From Stutzerimonas kunmingensis (GTDB taxonomy: Bacteria > Pseudomonadota > Gammaproteobacteria > Pseudomonadales > Pseudomonadaceae): DNA of 64,000 nucleotides. The notes under the pieces are model-generated. The model searched no databases, was not told where the DNA came from, and was given only the letters and a program-made list of their open reading frames with translations. The position numbers were made by a program, and so were the translations under genes. This document shows, in pieces, positions 8,677 through 18,751 of this stretch. The stretch spans positions 2,232,001-2,296,000 of the forward strand of contig NZ_CP090366.1 in assembly GCF_021432085.1 (NCBI RefSeq). The letters run 5' to 3'. Within the stretch, counting starts at the first letter, position 1. The number at the start of each line of letters is the position of its first letter.

Positions 8677-9699
8677 ATGACACGACAGCAACCCATCGCG
8701 GTACTCGGCGGCGGCAGTTTCGGTACCGCGATCGCCAATCTGCTGGCCGAGAATGGTCACCACGTCCTGCTCTGGATGCGCGATGCGGAGCAGGCCGAAA
8801 GTATCCGGACGCTGCGACAGAACCCGCGCTATCTAAAGGGCGTCGAGATCCTTACGCAGGTCGAGCCGACCACCGATCTGTCGTCGACCCTCGATGCCTG
8901 CGAGCTGATCTTCGTTGCGCTGCCGTCCAGCGCGCTGCGCCAGGCACTGCAGCCGTTCGCGGCGCAGCTCGGCGGCAAGATGCTGGTCAGTACCACCAAG
9001 GGCATCGAGGCTGACGGCTTCATGCTGATGAGCCAGATTCTCGAGCAGATCGCGCCGCAGGCGCGCATCGGCGTGTTGTCCGGACCGAACCTGGCGCGTG
9101 AGGTGGCCGAGCACGCGCTGACCGCAACGGTCGTGGCAAGTCAGGACGAGGCGCTCTGCCGCAGCGTCCAGCAGGTGCTGCACGGCCGCACCTTCCGCGT
9201 CTACGCAAGCTCGGATCGCTTCGGCGTCGAGCTGGGTGGGGCGCTAAAGAATGTTTACGCGATCATGGCGGGTATGGCCGCAGCGCTGGGCATGGGTGAG
9301 AACACCCGTAGCATGCTTATCACCCGCGCTCTTGCGGAAATGACTCGTTTCGCCGTGAAGCTGGGCGCCAATCCCATGACCTTTCTCGGCCTGGCCGGCG
9401 TCGGCGACCTGATCGTCACCTGTACATCGCAGAAAAGCCGCAATTTCCAGGTGGGCTTTGCGCTCGGTGAAGGCCTCAGCCTTGATGAGGCGGTTTCCCG
9501 GCTGGGCGAGGTCGCGGAAGGCGTCAACACTATCAAGGTGCTCAAGTGCAAGGCCGAGGAGCTGCAGGTGTATATGCCGCTGGTCGCGGGTCTGCATGCC
9601 ATCCTGTTCGAGGGGCGTACGCTCGATCAGATCATCGGTGTGCTGATGCGTGGCGAGCCCAAGACCGATGTGGACTTCATTTCAACCGACGGTTTCTGA
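8677..9699 (+). CDS. gpsA: Glycerol-3-phosphate dehydrogenase [NAD(P)+] GpsA
   Basis: A 340-residue cytosolic enzyme that reduces dihydroxyacetone phosphate to sn-glycerol 3-phosphate, the backbone for phospholipids. The N-terminal Rossmann motif is [13 protein letters not shown], followed by the family blocks [16 protein letters not shown] and [15 protein letters not shown], the last with the catalytic lysine. The length equals E. coli GpsA (339). ATG 8677 ([11 protein letters not shown]) is preferred over ATG 8656 because it gives the family N terminus. It leads a run of same-strand genes; DUF4389 follows 21 bases later. Confidence 0.95.
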   Translation: MTRQQPIAVLGGGSFGTAIANLLAENGHHVLLWMRDAEQAESIRTLRQNPRYLKGVEILTQVEPTTDLSSTLDACELIFVALPSSALRQALQPFAAQLGGKMLVSTTKGIEADGFMLMSQILEQIAPQARIGVLSGPNLAREVAEHALTATVVASQDEALCRSVQQVLHGRTFRVYASSDRFGVELGGALKNVYAIMAGMAAALGMGENTRSMLITRALAEMTRFAVKLGANPMTFLGLAGVGDLIVTCTSQKSRNFQVGFALGEGLSLDEAVSRLGEVAEGVNTIKVLKCKAEELQVYMPLVAGLHAILFEGRTLDQIIGVLMRGEPKTDVDFISTDGF

Positions 9700-9720
9700 G
9701 CCGAGCGTAGGGGACATTCC

Positions 9721-10077
9721 ATGAGTCAATCGAACCAGGCAACGGACCGGGAATCGCTGATCCTGCGAGCCGTCTGGATGCTGATCTTCTTCTTCGTCTG
9801 GCAATTGGCCGAACTGGCCCTGCTGGTGGTCGTGGTGCTGCAGCTGGTAATGCGCCTGGTCAAGGGCTACCCGGACTCCAGCCTGCAGGGCTTTGGCGAC
9901 AGCCTCAGCCAGTACATCGCCCAGATTGGCCGTTTCGCCACCTTCAATACCGAACGCAAGCCCTGGCCGCTTTCGGACTGGCCGACCCCGCGCCCGGCGG
10001 ATGTCGAGCTGACCACCCCGGCTCCGCCCGTTGCGCCGCACGAGCCGAAGGACTCCCAGCAGGGTCCGACGGCATGA
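9721..10077 (+). CDS. DUF4389 membrane protein
   Basis: A 118-residue protein with two hydrophobic segments near the N terminus (AVWMLIFFFVWQLAELALLVVVVLQLVMRL), an amphipathic middle (GFGDSLSQYIAQIGRFATFNT) and a proline-rich tail. The pattern RPWPLSDWP-like near residue 85 is typical of DUF4389, small pseudomonad membrane proteins of unknown function. It sits between gpsA and sixA, and its stop overlaps the sixA start (ATGA), so it is cotranscribed with them. Confidence 0.8.
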   Translation: MSQSNQATDRESLILRAVWMLIFFFVWQLAELALLVVVVLQLVMRLVKGYPDSSLQGFGDSLSQYIAQIGRFATFNTERKPWPLSDWPTPRPADVELTTPAPPVAPHEPKDSQQGPTA

Positions 10078-10532
10078 AGCTGTGGCTGCTACGACACGGC
10101 GAAGCCGAACCCCGTGCGCGCACCGATGCGGAGCGCAACCTGACCGAGGGAGGGCGCCGCGACGTGCGGCGCAGCGCCACTTTTCTTCGCGGCAAGCCGC
10201 TGCAAACGATCCTGGTCAGTCCGTTTCATCGTGCACAGCAGACTGCGGACGAGGTGCGCAAGGCGCTGAGCTTCGGCGGTCAATGTGAAACCGTGGACTG
10301 GCTGACGCCGGAGGCGGATCTTGGCGAAGCATTGCGCCAGCTCGATCTGCGCGGCGAAAGCGATCTGCTACTGGTCACCCACCAGCCCTTCGTCGGCAAT
10401 CTTGCCGGCTGGCTGATGAACGGCAACTATGCGGAGCCTGTGCCGATGGCGACCGCGTCCCTGGCGGAGCTGGAGGGTGAGGCAATAGCCGGAGGGCTGA
10501 TGCGGCTGGTGTCCTTGCGTCACGTTAGTTAG
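10074..10532 (+). CDS. sixA: Phosphohistidine phosphatase SixA
   Basis: A 152-residue histidine phosphatase of the phosphoglycerate-mutase superfamily. The catalytic RHG is at residues 7-9 (LLRHGEAE) and the second histidine is in LLVTHQPFVGNL. In E. coli, SixA removes phosphate from histidine phosphotransfer proteins such as NPr or ArcB. The start overlaps the preceding stop by four bases, showing translational coupling. Pseudomonas genomes keep the gpsA-DUF4389-sixA order. Confidence 0.9.
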   Translation: MKLWLLRHGEAEPRARTDAERNLTEGGRRDVRRSATFLRGKPLQTILVSPFHRAQQTADEVRKALSFGGQCETVDWLTPEADLGEALRQLDLRGESDLLLVTHQPFVGNLAGWLMNGNYAEPVPMATASLAELEGEAIAGGLMRLVSLRHVS

Positions 10533-10612
10533 GGTTGACCGGTCCGCCAGGCTGTTTTGCTCACGGCGGCACATCAAGCAAAGAACAACAATAGACGTCA
10601 GGAGTATGCGCC

Positions 10613-11056
10613 TTGAGTATCTGGCACCGTCAGCCAAACCTGGAAGAGCTTCACAGTACCCGCAAGAACACCATCACCGAATTGCTGGACATCCGCTTCG
10701 AGACCTTCGATGACTCGTCCATCACCGCCAGCATGCCGGTCGATGCACGCACCCACCAGCCTTACGGCCTGCTACATGGCGGTGCCTCTGTAGTGCTGGC
10801 TGAAACCCTCGGTTCGATGGCCAGCTATCACTGCATCGACAGCAGCAAGTTCTATTGCGTTGGCCTCGAAGTGAACGCCAACCATCTGCGCGGTTTGCGC
10901 AGCGGGCGCGTGACCGGCGTATGCCGGCCGGTGCACCTGGGACGCTCGACCCATGTCTGGGATATTCGTCTCAGCGGCGAGGACGGCAAGCCAAGCTGCA
11001 TTTCACGTTTGACCGTCGCGATCGTGCCCCTGGAAAAAGGCGCTCCCGCGGGCTGA
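10613..11056 (+). CDS. Hotdog-fold acyl-CoA thioesterase (PaaI/YdiI type)
   Basis: A 147-residue single hotdog domain. The motif YGLLHGGASVVLAETLGS holds the catalytic Glu on the central helix, and NANHLRG and the C-terminal SRLTVAIV fit the YdiI/MenI 1,4-dihydroxy-2-naphthoyl-CoA thioesterase group. Without a menaquinone pathway in view, a broad acyl-CoA or aroyl-CoA hydrolase is more cautious. The start is TTG 10613 with AGGAG eight bases upstream; the nearby ATG is out of frame. It is followed by two alpha/beta hydrolases on the same strand. Confidence 0.85.
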   Translation: MSIWHRQPNLEELHSTRKNTITELLDIRFETFDDSSITASMPVDARTHQPYGLLHGGASVVLAETLGSMASYHCIDSSKFYCVGLEVNANHLRGLRSGRVTGVCRPVHLGRSTHVWDIRLSGEDGKPSCISRLTVAIVPLEKGAPAG

Positions 11057-11183
11057 CAGCAAACCTGGAGCATTGCGGCCTGCTGATTGGCCTGAATGCC
11101 CTTCATTCGGCAGGGCTATGGCGATTGCTGCCTGCCGAGGCCTGCCAGACAATGAGGCTTCAGTCTGTCCGGCAACGCCTTCC

Positions 11184-11996
11184 ATGTCGCAACGCATCTT
11201 CTTCGCCCACGCCAATGGCTTTCCCTCGGCCACCTATCGCAAGCTGTTCGACGCCCTGGCGCCGGAATACCGGGTCACGCACATGGACCGCCATGGGCAC
11301 GACCCGCGCTTTCCGGTCGACGATAACTGGAACAACCTGCTCGACGAGTTGTTCGAGCAGCTCGATCGATTGCACGAGCCGGTGTGGGGGGTAGGGCATT
11401 CGTTCGGTGGCATGCTGCATTACCGCGCCGCGCTGCTGCGCCCGGACCTGTACCACGGGGTCGTCATGCTGGATTCGCCGATACCGACCTGGTTCGACCA
11501 GACGGTGATCTGGGCGGCCAAGCGCCTCGGTTTCATCGACCGGCTGACGCCGGCTGGCCGTACGCTGGGACGGCGCGAACAGTTCGCCAGTGTCGAAGAG
11601 GCACGCGCCTATTTCGCCGGCAAAGTCCTGTTCAGCAGCTTTGATCCGGAATGCCTCGAAGCCTATCTCGAGCATGGTCTGGAGCCTGTGGGGCAGGGGG
11701 TGCGCCTGCGTTTCGATCCGCGGACCGAAATCAGCATCTATCGCAGCGTGCCTCATCTCACTCCCGGTTGGCCGCCGGCCTTGAAGATTCCGCTGGCGAT
11801 GATTCGCGGGCGCGATAGTCGTGTCGTGCTGCCGCATCATGGTTATCTGCTGCGGCTGATGTCGCGTGGCGAAGCGCACAGCTTGCCAGGAGGCCACATG
11901 TTTCCGTTCGAACAGCCGCAGCAGACCGCAGAAAAGCTGCGTGAACTGCTTGGTCGCTGGGGCAGCTATACCGAGCTTTCCAAGGGGGCTGCATGA
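11184..11996 (+). CDS. Alpha/beta-fold hydrolase
   Basis: A 270-residue hydrolase. FAHANGFPSATYRKLF provides the oxyanion-hole region, VGHSFGGML (about residue 73) the nucleophilic serine, and GGHMFPFEQP near the C terminus the catalytic histidine. The open frame continues 37 codons upstream, but ATG 11184 begins the conserved N terminus; the ribosome site is poor. The substrate is unknown. Its last codons overlap the start of a second alpha/beta hydrolase (ATGA), so the two are translationally coupled. Confidence 0.85.
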   Translation: MSQRIFFAHANGFPSATYRKLFDALAPEYRVTHMDRHGHDPRFPVDDNWNNLLDELFEQLDRLHEPVWGVGHSFGGMLHYRAALLRPDLYHGVVMLDSPIPTWFDQTVIWAAKRLGFIDRLTPAGRTLGRREQFASVEEARAYFAGKVLFSSFDPECLEAYLEHGLEPVGQGVRLRFDPRTEISIYRSVPHLTPGWPPALKIPLAMIRGRDSRVVLPHHGYLLRLMSRGEAHSLPGGHMFPFEQPQQTAEKLRELLGRWGSYTELSKGAA

Positions 11997-12850
11997 GCGT
12001 GCTGTTCGAAGAAGTCCGGCTGAGCCTGCCGCATCTTGAGGTGGCGGCGCATCTTTACGGGCCTGACGATGGCAAGCCGGTGATTGCGTTGCATGGCTGG
12101 CTGGATAACGCGGCAACCTTCAGCCGTCTGGCGCCCAGGCTGCAAGGGCTGCGCATCGTGGCGCTGGATCTGCCTGGTCACGGCCATTCCGATCATCGTC
12201 CGATCGGGGCCGGATACAACATCTGGGACTATGCCCATGACGTGCTGCAGGTCGCCGAGCAGTTTGGCTGGCAGCGCTTTTCATTGCTCGGGCACTCCAT
12301 GGGCGCGATCGTTTCCGTGCTGCTCGCCGGTGCGCTACCCGAGCGCGTCGAGCGGCTCGCATTGATCGATGGCGTGATTCCCTACACCGGCGAGGCGGAT
12401 AGCGCGCCGCAGAAGCTTGGTTCCGCCCTCGAGGCGCTGCTCGCGGTGAACGACAAGCGCAAGCCGGTCTACGCGAGTTTCGACCAGGCTGTGCAGGCGC
12501 GGATGAAAGGCGTCGGCGCGGTCAGTCGCGAGGCGGCCGAGATGCTCGCACAGCGAGGGTTGATGCCTGTGCCCGGCGGCTACACCTGGCGCACCGATCC
12601 ACGCCTGATGCTTCCCTCGGCAATGCGGCTGACCCGCGCCCATGCGTTGGCCTTCGTCAGTCGGGTCGCTTGCCCGACCAGCCTGGTGCTGGCCGAGCAG
12701 GGGTTGATGATGCAGCCTGAGCTGCTCGAGCTTGTCGAAAGCTTCCCGTTCGATATCCGCCGCCTGGCGGGTGGGCATCATTTGCATCTGGACGATGACA
12801 TTGGCGCTGAGGCGGTCGCCAGGGTATTCAACAGCTTCTTACACGACTGA
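11993..12850 (+). CDS. Alpha/beta-fold hydrolase
   Basis: A 285-residue hydrolase with the standard layout: ALHGWLDNAATF oxyanion strand-turn, LDLPGHGHSDH, nucleophile elbow LGHSMGAIVS (about residue 102), and GGHHLHLDD with the catalytic His near the C terminus. This fits the group including epoxide-hydrolase and serine-hydrolase-like proteins (SERHL type). It overlaps the previous hydrolase by four bases. The 230-base gap that follows shows no clear terminator. Confidence 0.85.
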   Translation: MSVLFEEVRLSLPHLEVAAHLYGPDDGKPVIALHGWLDNAATFSRLAPRLQGLRIVALDLPGHGHSDHRPIGAGYNIWDYAHDVLQVAEQFGWQRFSLLGHSMGAIVSVLLAGALPERVERLALIDGVIPYTGEADSAPQKLGSALEALLAVNDKRKPVYASFDQAVQARMKGVGAVSREAAEMLAQRGLMPVPGGYTWRTDPRLMLPSAMRLTRAHALAFVSRVACPTSLVLAEQGLMMQPELLELVESFPFDIRRLAGGHHLHLDDDIGAEAVARVFNSFLHD

Positions 12851-13084
12851 CGTATCCGGCGGGCTCGCAATACTCTCTCGCAAACCCTTGCTTGACTTGC
12901 TTTTGCCAACTGGCGAGGCTGGGAAGCAATGTTCCAGCAGAGCCAGCGCAATGATCAATCGCTACAGTGCCACGTTTCCCTGCGAGCACCGGCCTGCTGA
13001 CGTTCTGAGCCTATCGGGTCCATGCGACGCGATACGCCGGTTGAGCTTCGGCAAGCAGTCGAAGGTGTCCCGTTGAGGAGAGTT

Positions 13085-13888
13085 ATGCGAAGTGCATGGA
13101 TAGCAGCGGCGGCGTTTTTCTCCGCCGCTGTGCTGGCGGCTGACGTTACCGGGAGTGCCGATCTGGAGCGCCTGCCTCGTTTTGCCCAGGCGCAGATCGT
13201 CGATTACCGGCAAACCCAGGTTCAGGAGCGGGTGTATCCGCAGGACTCGATACGTCGCATCAGTGGCAACCTGCGGATGGCCTCCCAGGTGGTCGTCTCT
13301 GGCGAGCTGACCGCGATCACCTATCAATTGCCAGCCACGCACACGGGTATTGAAGCCTTTACCGAGGCTCGCGGCACGCTGTTGCAACGGGGCGCCGAGT
13401 TGCTCTTCTGGTGCGAAGGGCGTGAGTGTGGTTCCAGCAGTCTGTGGGCCAACGCAATCTTCGACAAGTCGATGCTCTACGGTCCCGAGGCGCAGCAGGC
13501 CTATCTATTGGCGCGCATGCCCGGCGGTGAGGGCGAACTGATCGCGCTGTACGGGATTACCCGTGGCAACGGTAGGCCTTACCTGCATGTCGAACAACTT
13601 CTCTCCGACCGGCCTTTGACGGGTGTACTGCCGACTGCGGCGACATTACAACGACAGCTGCGCAGCACCGGCGAACTGCGTCTACCGGATCTGGCCGATG
13701 AGCCGACGGCCGAGTGGGGTGCGCTGCTGGCCAACGTCATGCGCCTGGACAGCACAACGCGGGTGAGCCTGGCCGGGCGTAGCGCAGCCGCCTGGCGTGA
13801 AGCGCTGGTCGCCGAACGCATTCGTGGCGGCCGCCTGGAAGTGGATGAGTCGGAGCAACCCGGTTTGCTCATCAGACTATTGCGCTGA
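13085..13888 (+). CDS. Secreted DUF4892 family protein
   Basis: A 267-residue protein with a signal peptide (AWIAAAAFFSAAVLAADV). The mature N-terminal half, with DLERLPRFAQAQIVDYR, and the block ELLFWCEGRECGSSSLWANAIF are typical of DUF4892, pseudomonad periplasmic proteins of unknown function; the two cysteines in that block could form a disulfide. The frame is open 21 codons further upstream, but GAGGAG precedes ATG 13085, which also starts the signal peptide. It has no obvious operon partner. Confidence 0.75.
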   Translation: MRSAWIAAAAFFSAAVLAADVTGSADLERLPRFAQAQIVDYRQTQVQERVYPQDSIRRISGNLRMASQVVVSGELTAITYQLPATHTGIEAFTEARGTLLQRGAELLFWCEGRECGSSSLWANAIFDKSMLYGPEAQQAYLLARMPGGEGELIALYGITRGNGRPYLHVEQLLSDRPLTGVLPTAATLQRQLRSTGELRLPDLADEPTAEWGALLANVMRLDSTTRVSLAGRSAAAWREALVAERIRGGRLEVDESEQPGLLIRLLR

Positions 13889-13973
13889 TCCTGCGTAACG
13901 GCTGCAATAGCCGTCTTCGCTGACGCGTCACGCTGACAGAACGCGCCGGCTCTTTTCAGTAGAGTAATTTCAC

Positions 13974-15068
13974 ATGCTCAACAATGATCGCCTGCTGGTG
14001 CAGATTCTGCTCCTCGGGCTGCTGGCCGCCTGTCTCTGGGTACTGGCGCCCTTTGCTTCCGCGTTGTTCTGGGCTGCCGTTCTGGCATTCGCCAGCTGGC
14101 CGGTCATGCGCGTGCTGACCCGTTGGCTGAATGGCAATGCCACGCTCGCCGCCGGTCTGCTCACGTTCAGCTGGATGGTTCTGGTGGCGGTGCCGCTGGT
14201 TTGGCTGGGCTTCAACATCGCCGACCAGATCCGCGATGCCAACGCATTGCTGCACGATCTGCAGGTCGAGGGACTGCCGCCGGCGCCGGCCTGGCTGGGT
14301 GAGGTGCCGCTGATAGGCGATGCACTGCTGAATTTCTGGAGCACCGTGGACGAGCAGGGCACGGCGCTGATCGCCAGCATTCGGCCCTACATCGGCCAGG
14401 TCGCCAACTGGCTGCTAGTGCGCAGCGCGCGCATCGGCGGCGGGATGCTCGAACTGGCGCTGAGCCTGGTGCTGGTGTTCTTTTTCTATCGCGATGGGCC
14501 ACGCTTGTCGGCATTCGTCCATAGCCTGTTGCACAGGCTGATCGGTGACCGTGCGGATCATTATCTGGAACTCGTTGCGGGGACGGTGCAGCGAGTGGTC
14601 AACGGGGTGATAGGCACTGCCGCGGCTCAGGCGATTCTGGCCTACATCGGTTTTCTCATCGCCGGGGTGCCGGGGGCGCTGGTGCTCGGGCTGCTGACCT
14701 TCGCCTGTAGCTTCATCATGGTGCCGCCGCTGATCTGGGGCCCAGCCGTTGCCTGGCTGGCCTGGCAGGGCGATTACGGTATGGCGATCTTCCTCGGCAT
14801 CTGGGGGATGTTCATCATCAGCGGCGTGGACAACGTGCTCAAACCCTATCTGATCAGCCGAGGGGGCAATCTGCCGCTGGTGGTGGTGCTGCTCGGTGTG
14901 TTCGGCGGCATTCTCGCGTTCGGTTTCATGGGGCTGTTCCTCGGCCCGACCCTGCTCGCGGTCGCCTATAGCCTGCTGGGTGACTGGCTGATCAAGGAGG
15001 TGCCGCAGATGCCACCGCACGAATCGACGCAGCTCGCGAACGAGCGGCGGGAACCTGCCGGGCGGTGA
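13974..15068 (+). CDS. AI-2E family transporter (YdiK-like)
   Basis: A 364-residue polytopic inner-membrane protein of the AI-2E/PerM superfamily. Two or three helices at the N terminus, a hydrophilic segment, then five C-terminal helices with the signature LVVVLLGVFGGILAFGFMGLFLGPTLLAV. Members have been proposed to export autoinducer-2 or act as Na+/H+ antiporters; which applies here cannot be told. It is convergent with the patatin-like gene, with only 15 bases between the stops. Confidence 0.88.
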   Translation: MLNNDRLLVQILLLGLLAACLWVLAPFASALFWAAVLAFASWPVMRVLTRWLNGNATLAAGLLTFSWMVLVAVPLVWLGFNIADQIRDANALLHDLQVEGLPPAPAWLGEVPLIGDALLNFWSTVDEQGTALIASIRPYIGQVANWLLVRSARIGGGMLELALSLVLVFFFYRDGPRLSAFVHSLLHRLIGDRADHYLELVAGTVQRVVNGVIGTAAAQAILAYIGFLIAGVPGALVLGLLTFACSFIMVPPLIWGPAVAWLAWQGDYGMAIFLGIWGMFIISGVDNVLKPYLISRGGNLPLVVVLLGVFGGILAFGFMGLFLGPTLLAVAYSLLGDWLIKEVPQMPPHESTQLANERREPAGR

Positions 15069-15083
15069 GGTGGCGTCTGCCGG

Positions 15084-16073
15084 TCACTGCTCCTCTTCGT
15101 AGCGCACGAGGGCGTCGTGGGCGACGATGCGGCCCAGCGCTATGAGCTCCGGCGCCTTGTAGAACTCGTAGAAGCGGCAGGCCCGCTTCGGAATATTGAC
15201 CAGCACATTCGGCGGATAGCCGGCGATCTTGTACTGCGCCAGCGAAGACTGCATGACATCGAAGCTCTGGTTGATCAGCTCCAGCAGCGACGCCGGGCCA
15301 GTCACATCGATTACCGTCGAGCCTTCCGCCGATCGAGGCGCGCTGCGGCTGGTCGGTGCGGCCGGTGGCTGATCACCGCGAGTCAATTCGCCTGCGCGGA
15401 TATCCTCGATCTGTTCGGTCAGCTCGGCTTCGTCCTTGCGCCAGAACGGGATGTGCGAGCTGATCGAGGTCATGAGCGAGTCGAAGCGGCCGGGGCGCTC
15501 GATCTCCGGTAGCGGGTATTGCTTGTGATTGTTGGCGTTGAGGTTGACCGCGATGATCATGTCGCAATGCGCCGACACCACCGGGACGATCGGTAGGGGA
15601 TTGAGCAGGCCGCCGTCGACCAGCATGCGATTGCCCTGCATGACCGGCGTGAACAGGCTCGGGATGGCCGCGGAGGCGCGCATCGCCAGTTCCAGGCTGC
15701 CTTCCTGAAACCAGATCTCCTGCTGATTGGTCAGGTCGGTGGCGACCGCTGTGAACGGAATCGGCAGATCCTCGATGCGGGTCTTGCCGACCATGTCGCG
15801 GATGCGGCCGAACACCTTTTCGCCGCGGATCGCGCCGAGACTGAAGCTTGGGTCGACCAGGCGCAGCAGATCCAGATAATCGAGGCTTTCGATCCAGCTG
15901 CGGTACTCGTCGAGCTTGCCGGCTGCATAGATGCCGCCGACGACCGCGCCCATTGAACAGCCTGCAATGCAGGCGATCTCATAGCCTCGTGCCTCCAGCT
16001 CCTCGATCACGCCGATATGCGCATAGCCCCGTGCGCCACCTGATCCCAATACCAGTGCAACTCTCTTACTCAT
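15084..16073 (-). CDS. Patatin-like phospholipase family protein (RssA-like)
   Basis: A 329-residue serine hydrolase of the patatin family. The oxyanion loop is GSGGARG (residues 10-16), the nucleophile motif GCSMG with Ser40, and the catalytic aspartate is in MLVDGGLLNPLP. E. coli RssA is similar but about 30 residues shorter; here the extra length is a low-complexity linker (TRGDQPPAAPTSRSAPRSAEGS) before the C-terminal helical part. It is a predicted lysophospholipase or lipid acyl hydrolase. It is divergent from selD. Confidence 0.88.
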   Translation of the reverse strand: MSKRVALVLGSGGARGYAHIGVIEELEARGYEIACIAGCSMGAVVGGIYAAGKLDEYRSWIESLDYLDLLRLVDPSFSLGAIRGEKVFGRIRDMVGKTRIEDLPIPFTAVATDLTNQQEIWFQEGSLELAMRASAAIPSLFTPVMQGNRMLVDGGLLNPLPIVPVVSAHCDMIIAVNLNANNHKQYPLPEIERPGRFDSLMTSISSHIPFWRKDEAELTEQIEDIRAGELTRGDQPPAAPTSRSAPRSAEGSTVIDVTGPASLLELINQSFDVMQSSLAQYKIAGYPPNVLVNIPKRACRFYEFYKAPELIALGRIVAHDALVRYEEEQ

Positions 16074-16254
16074 GCGTTTCTCCCTGTGGCACTCGCGATA
16101 GCTTCGTGCCTGGCCGGCAAGCCTGCAAGGGCTGATCGGACCTCGTCACGCTCGAGCCTGTCGTTGCATGCCCGAATCCGGCGGCAACCGGCGAATCTAC
16201 AGCGGCCTTTGCTACAATCGCCGCCCGTTTGTGCACGTGTCACGAGAGAGCCTG

Positions 16255-17289
16255 ATGAGCGAACCGATCCGCCTCACCCAGTACAGTCATGGCGCCGGCT
16301 GCGGCTGCAAGATATCGCCCAAGGTGCTGGACGTGATTCTTGCCGGCAGCGGAGCGCAGAACCTCGACCCGCGTCTGTGGGTCGGTAATGCCTCGCGTGA
16401 TGATGCCGCGGTGTACGGCATCGATGAAGAGCGCGGCGTGGTGTCGACCACAGACTTCTTCATGCCCATCGTCGACGATCCGTTCGATTTCGGTCGCATT
16501 GCTGCGACCAATGCCATCAGCGACATCTACGCCATGGGTGGCGATCCGCTGATGGCCATCGCCATCCTTGGCTGGCCGGTCAACGTGCTGCCGCCGGAAG
16601 TCGCCCGCGAAGTGATCGCCGGTGGCCGCGCCGTCTGCGATGCCGCAGGCATTCCCCTCGCCGGCGGCCATTCGATCGATGCGCCCGAGCCGATCTTCGG
16701 CCTGGCCGTCACCGGCCTTGTGAACAAGCACCAGATGAAGCGCAATGACACCGCTACCGCCGGCTGCACGCTGTACCTGACCAAGCCGCTGGGCATCGGC
16801 ATCCTCACCACCGCCGAGAAAAAGGCCAAGCTGCGCGCCGAGGACGTCGGGCTGGCCCGCGACTGGATGTGCACCCTGAACACTGCCGGTAGCCGTTTCG
16901 GCAAGCTCGAGGGGGTTCGTGCCATGACCGACGTCACCGGCTTCGGCCTGCTCGGCCATCTGGTGGAAATGGCCGACGGCAGCGGCCTGACTGCCGAGAT
17001 CGACTACGACCGCGTACCGCGGCTACCGGGCATCGAGTACTACCTGGAGCAGGGATGCGTGCCCGGCGGGACCCTGCGCAATTTCGACAGCTACGGTGAG
17101 CGCATCGGCACGCTCGACGAACGCCACAAGCAGCTGCTCTGTGACCCCCAAACCAGTGGTGGCTTGCTGGTCGCGGTGGCGCCGGAAGGCGAAGCTGAAT
17201 TCCTCGCCGTTTGCGCCGAGCTCGGCCTCGCCCTGGAGCCGATCGGCCAGCTGGTGGACGCGCGCAGCCATGCGGTAGAGGTGCGTTGA
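16255..17289 (+). CDS. selD: Selenide, water dikinase SelD
   Basis: A 344-residue enzyme that makes selenophosphate from selenide and ATP, the selenium donor for selenocysteine and for 2-selenouridine in tRNA. The N-terminal motif [14 protein letters not shown] carries the active-site Cys16 and Lys19; the enzyme uses cysteine, not selenocysteine. [15 protein letters not shown] and the ATP-binding GGHSID follow. ATG 16255 begins the conserved N terminus, although the frame is open 29 codons upstream. The stop overlaps the mnmH start (TGATG), coupling translation of the two steps. Confidence 0.96.
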   Translation: MSEPIRLTQYSHGAGCGCKISPKVLDVILAGSGAQNLDPRLWVGNASRDDAAVYGIDEERGVVSTTDFFMPIVDDPFDFGRIAATNAISDIYAMGGDPLMAIAILGWPVNVLPPEVAREVIAGGRAVCDAAGIPLAGGHSIDAPEPIFGLAVTGLVNKHQMKRNDTATAGCTLYLTKPLGIGILTTAEKKAKLRAEDVGLARDWMCTLNTAGSRFGKLEGVRAMTDVTGFGLLGHLVEMADGSGLTAEIDYDRVPRLPGIEYYLEQGCVPGGTLRNFDSYGERIGTLDERHKQLLCDPQTSGGLLVAVAPEGEAEFLAVCAELGLALEPIGQLVDARSHAVEVR

Positions 17290-18395
17290 TGCGCAGCGAT
17301 ACCGAAGATTTTCGCGCGCTGTTCCTCAACGACACCCCGATGATGGATGCCCGTGCGCCGGTGGAATTCGACAAGGGCGCGTTTCCCGGCGTGGTCAACC
17401 TGCCGCTGATGAGCGACATCGAGCGGCAGAAGGTCGGCACCTGCTACAAGCAGCACGGCCAGAAAGCCGCCATCGAGCTGGGCCATCAGCTGGTGTCCGG
17501 CAAGACCAAGGCGGAGCGGCTTCAGGCCTGGGCCGATTTCGCCCGGGCTCATCCGAACGGCTACCTGTACTGCTTCCGTGGTGGTTTGCGTTCGAAGATC
17601 GTCCAGCAATGGCTGAAGGATGAGATGGGCATCGAGTACCCGCGGGTCGTCGGCGGCTACAAGGCGATGCGCCATTTCTTGCTGGACACCATTGATCAGG
17701 CTGTCGAGCAGTGCGGTTTCGTGCTGGTGGGCGGGATGACCGGTACCGGCAAGACCGAAGTGCTGGCGCAGCTGGATAACAGCCTGGACCTGGAAGGCCT
17801 GGCCAATCACCGGGGCTCCAGCTTCGGCAAGCGCGCGACACCACAACCGGCGCAGATCGATTTCGAGAACGCCCTGGCGATCCGGCTGCTGAAGATGCGT
17901 GCAGCGGGCATCCAGACGTTCGTTGTCGAGGATGAGGCGCGTCTGGTCGGGCGTTGCTCGATTCCATTGCCGCTGTTCAACGGCATGCAGGAATTTCCGC
18001 TGGTCTGGCTGGAGGACAGCCTGGAAGGGCGCGTCGAGCGGATTCTCAAGGACTACGTGATCGACCTGTGCGCTGAATTCATCGCCGAGCAGGGCGAGAA
18101 CGGTTTCGCTGCATTCGCCGAGCGTCTGCAGCAAAGTCTGGTCAATATCAGCAAGCGACTCGGCGGCGAGCGTTACCAGCGCCTGGCATTGCTGATGGAT
18201 CAAGCGCTGGCGGAACAGGCGCGTAGTGGCTCTGTCGACCTGCATCGCGCCTGGATTGAGACGCTGCTGGGTGAGTATTACGACCCCATGTACGCCTATC
18301 AGCGCGAGAGCAAGGCCGAGCGTATCGAGTTCGCTGGCGACCAGCCGTCCGTGGTCGAGTATTTGCGGCACCGTCAGGCGCGAGCTGCGCCTTAA
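17289..18395 (+). CDS. mnmH: tRNA 2-selenouridine synthase MnmH (SelU)
   Basis: A 368-residue protein that replaces the sulfur of 2-thiouridine at tRNA wobble position 34 with selenium via a geranylated intermediate. It has an N-terminal rhodanese domain with Cys95 in YCFRGGLRS and a C-terminal P-loop domain with GGMTGTGKT at residues 148-156, the fused arrangement unique to this family. It is directly coupled to selD, its selenophosphate supplier. Selenium use here is thus at least for tRNA modification; no selA or selB is in this window. Confidence 0.95.
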   Translation: MRSDTEDFRALFLNDTPMMDARAPVEFDKGAFPGVVNLPLMSDIERQKVGTCYKQHGQKAAIELGHQLVSGKTKAERLQAWADFARAHPNGYLYCFRGGLRSKIVQQWLKDEMGIEYPRVVGGYKAMRHFLLDTIDQAVEQCGFVLVGGMTGTGKTEVLAQLDNSLDLEGLANHRGSSFGKRATPQPAQIDFENALAIRLLKMRAAGIQTFVVEDEARLVGRCSIPLPLFNGMQEFPLVWLEDSLEGRVERILKDYVIDLCAEFIAEQGENGFAAFAERLQQSLVNISKRLGGERYQRLALLMDQALAEQARSGSVDLHRAWIETLLGEYYDPMYAYQRESKAERIEFAGDQPSVVEYLRHRQARAAP

Positions 18396-18424
18396 CTCCT
18401 GAATGGCATACGAGGGATCATGCG

Positions 18425-18703
18425 ATGAAAACCTGGCTATCTTTGCCTTTGCTGGTTCTGTTGCTGGCCGGTTGTGCTGGCAAGACGGCATACCGTGACA
18501 GCTGCGCCGCGGAGCTGAATGCGGCGTGGAAGGAGCAGAGCCTGGCGGAAGCCGAAGGCTTCGCCGGTACGGTCAGCTACTCCAAGGCCATGGCCTTGCT
18601 GACCGGCGCCAAGACGCAGCAGCAGTTCGAAGCCTTCCGCGGTTGCACGCAGAAAGCGCAGAAGGCGCGCTTCTACCTTCGCGAATCCCGCGCCGGTCGC
18701 TGA
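18425..18703 (+). CDS. Small lipoprotein, function unknown
   Basis: A 92-residue protein with a type II signal peptide: LPLLVLLLAGC places the lipidated cysteine at residue 18. The mature part is helical and charged, with two further cysteines (SCAAEL and GCTQKA) that could form a disulfide. Pseudomonas genomes have such small lipoproteins beside selU, but I do not recognise a named family. It lies 29 bases after mnmH and may share its transcript. Confidence 0.7.
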   Translation: MKTWLSLPLLVLLLAGCAGKTAYRDSCAAELNAAWKEQSLAEAEGFAGTVSYSKAMALLTGAKTQQQFEAFRGCTQKAQKARFYLRESRAGR

Positions 18704-18717
18704 GCCGGCGCCTTCAG

Positions 18718-18751
18718 TTGCCGGTCCGTTCGCTAGCGCACGGGCCGGCAA
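18718..18751. repeat. Inverted repeat after the lipoprotein gene
   Basis: An 11-bp stem (TTGCCGGTCCG with CGGGCCGGCAA, one G-U pair in RNA) and a 12-base loop, 14 bases after the stop codon. No T tract follows on either strand, so it may be an mRNA 3' stabiliser or a Rho-type terminator element rather than an intrinsic terminator. Confidence 0.45.
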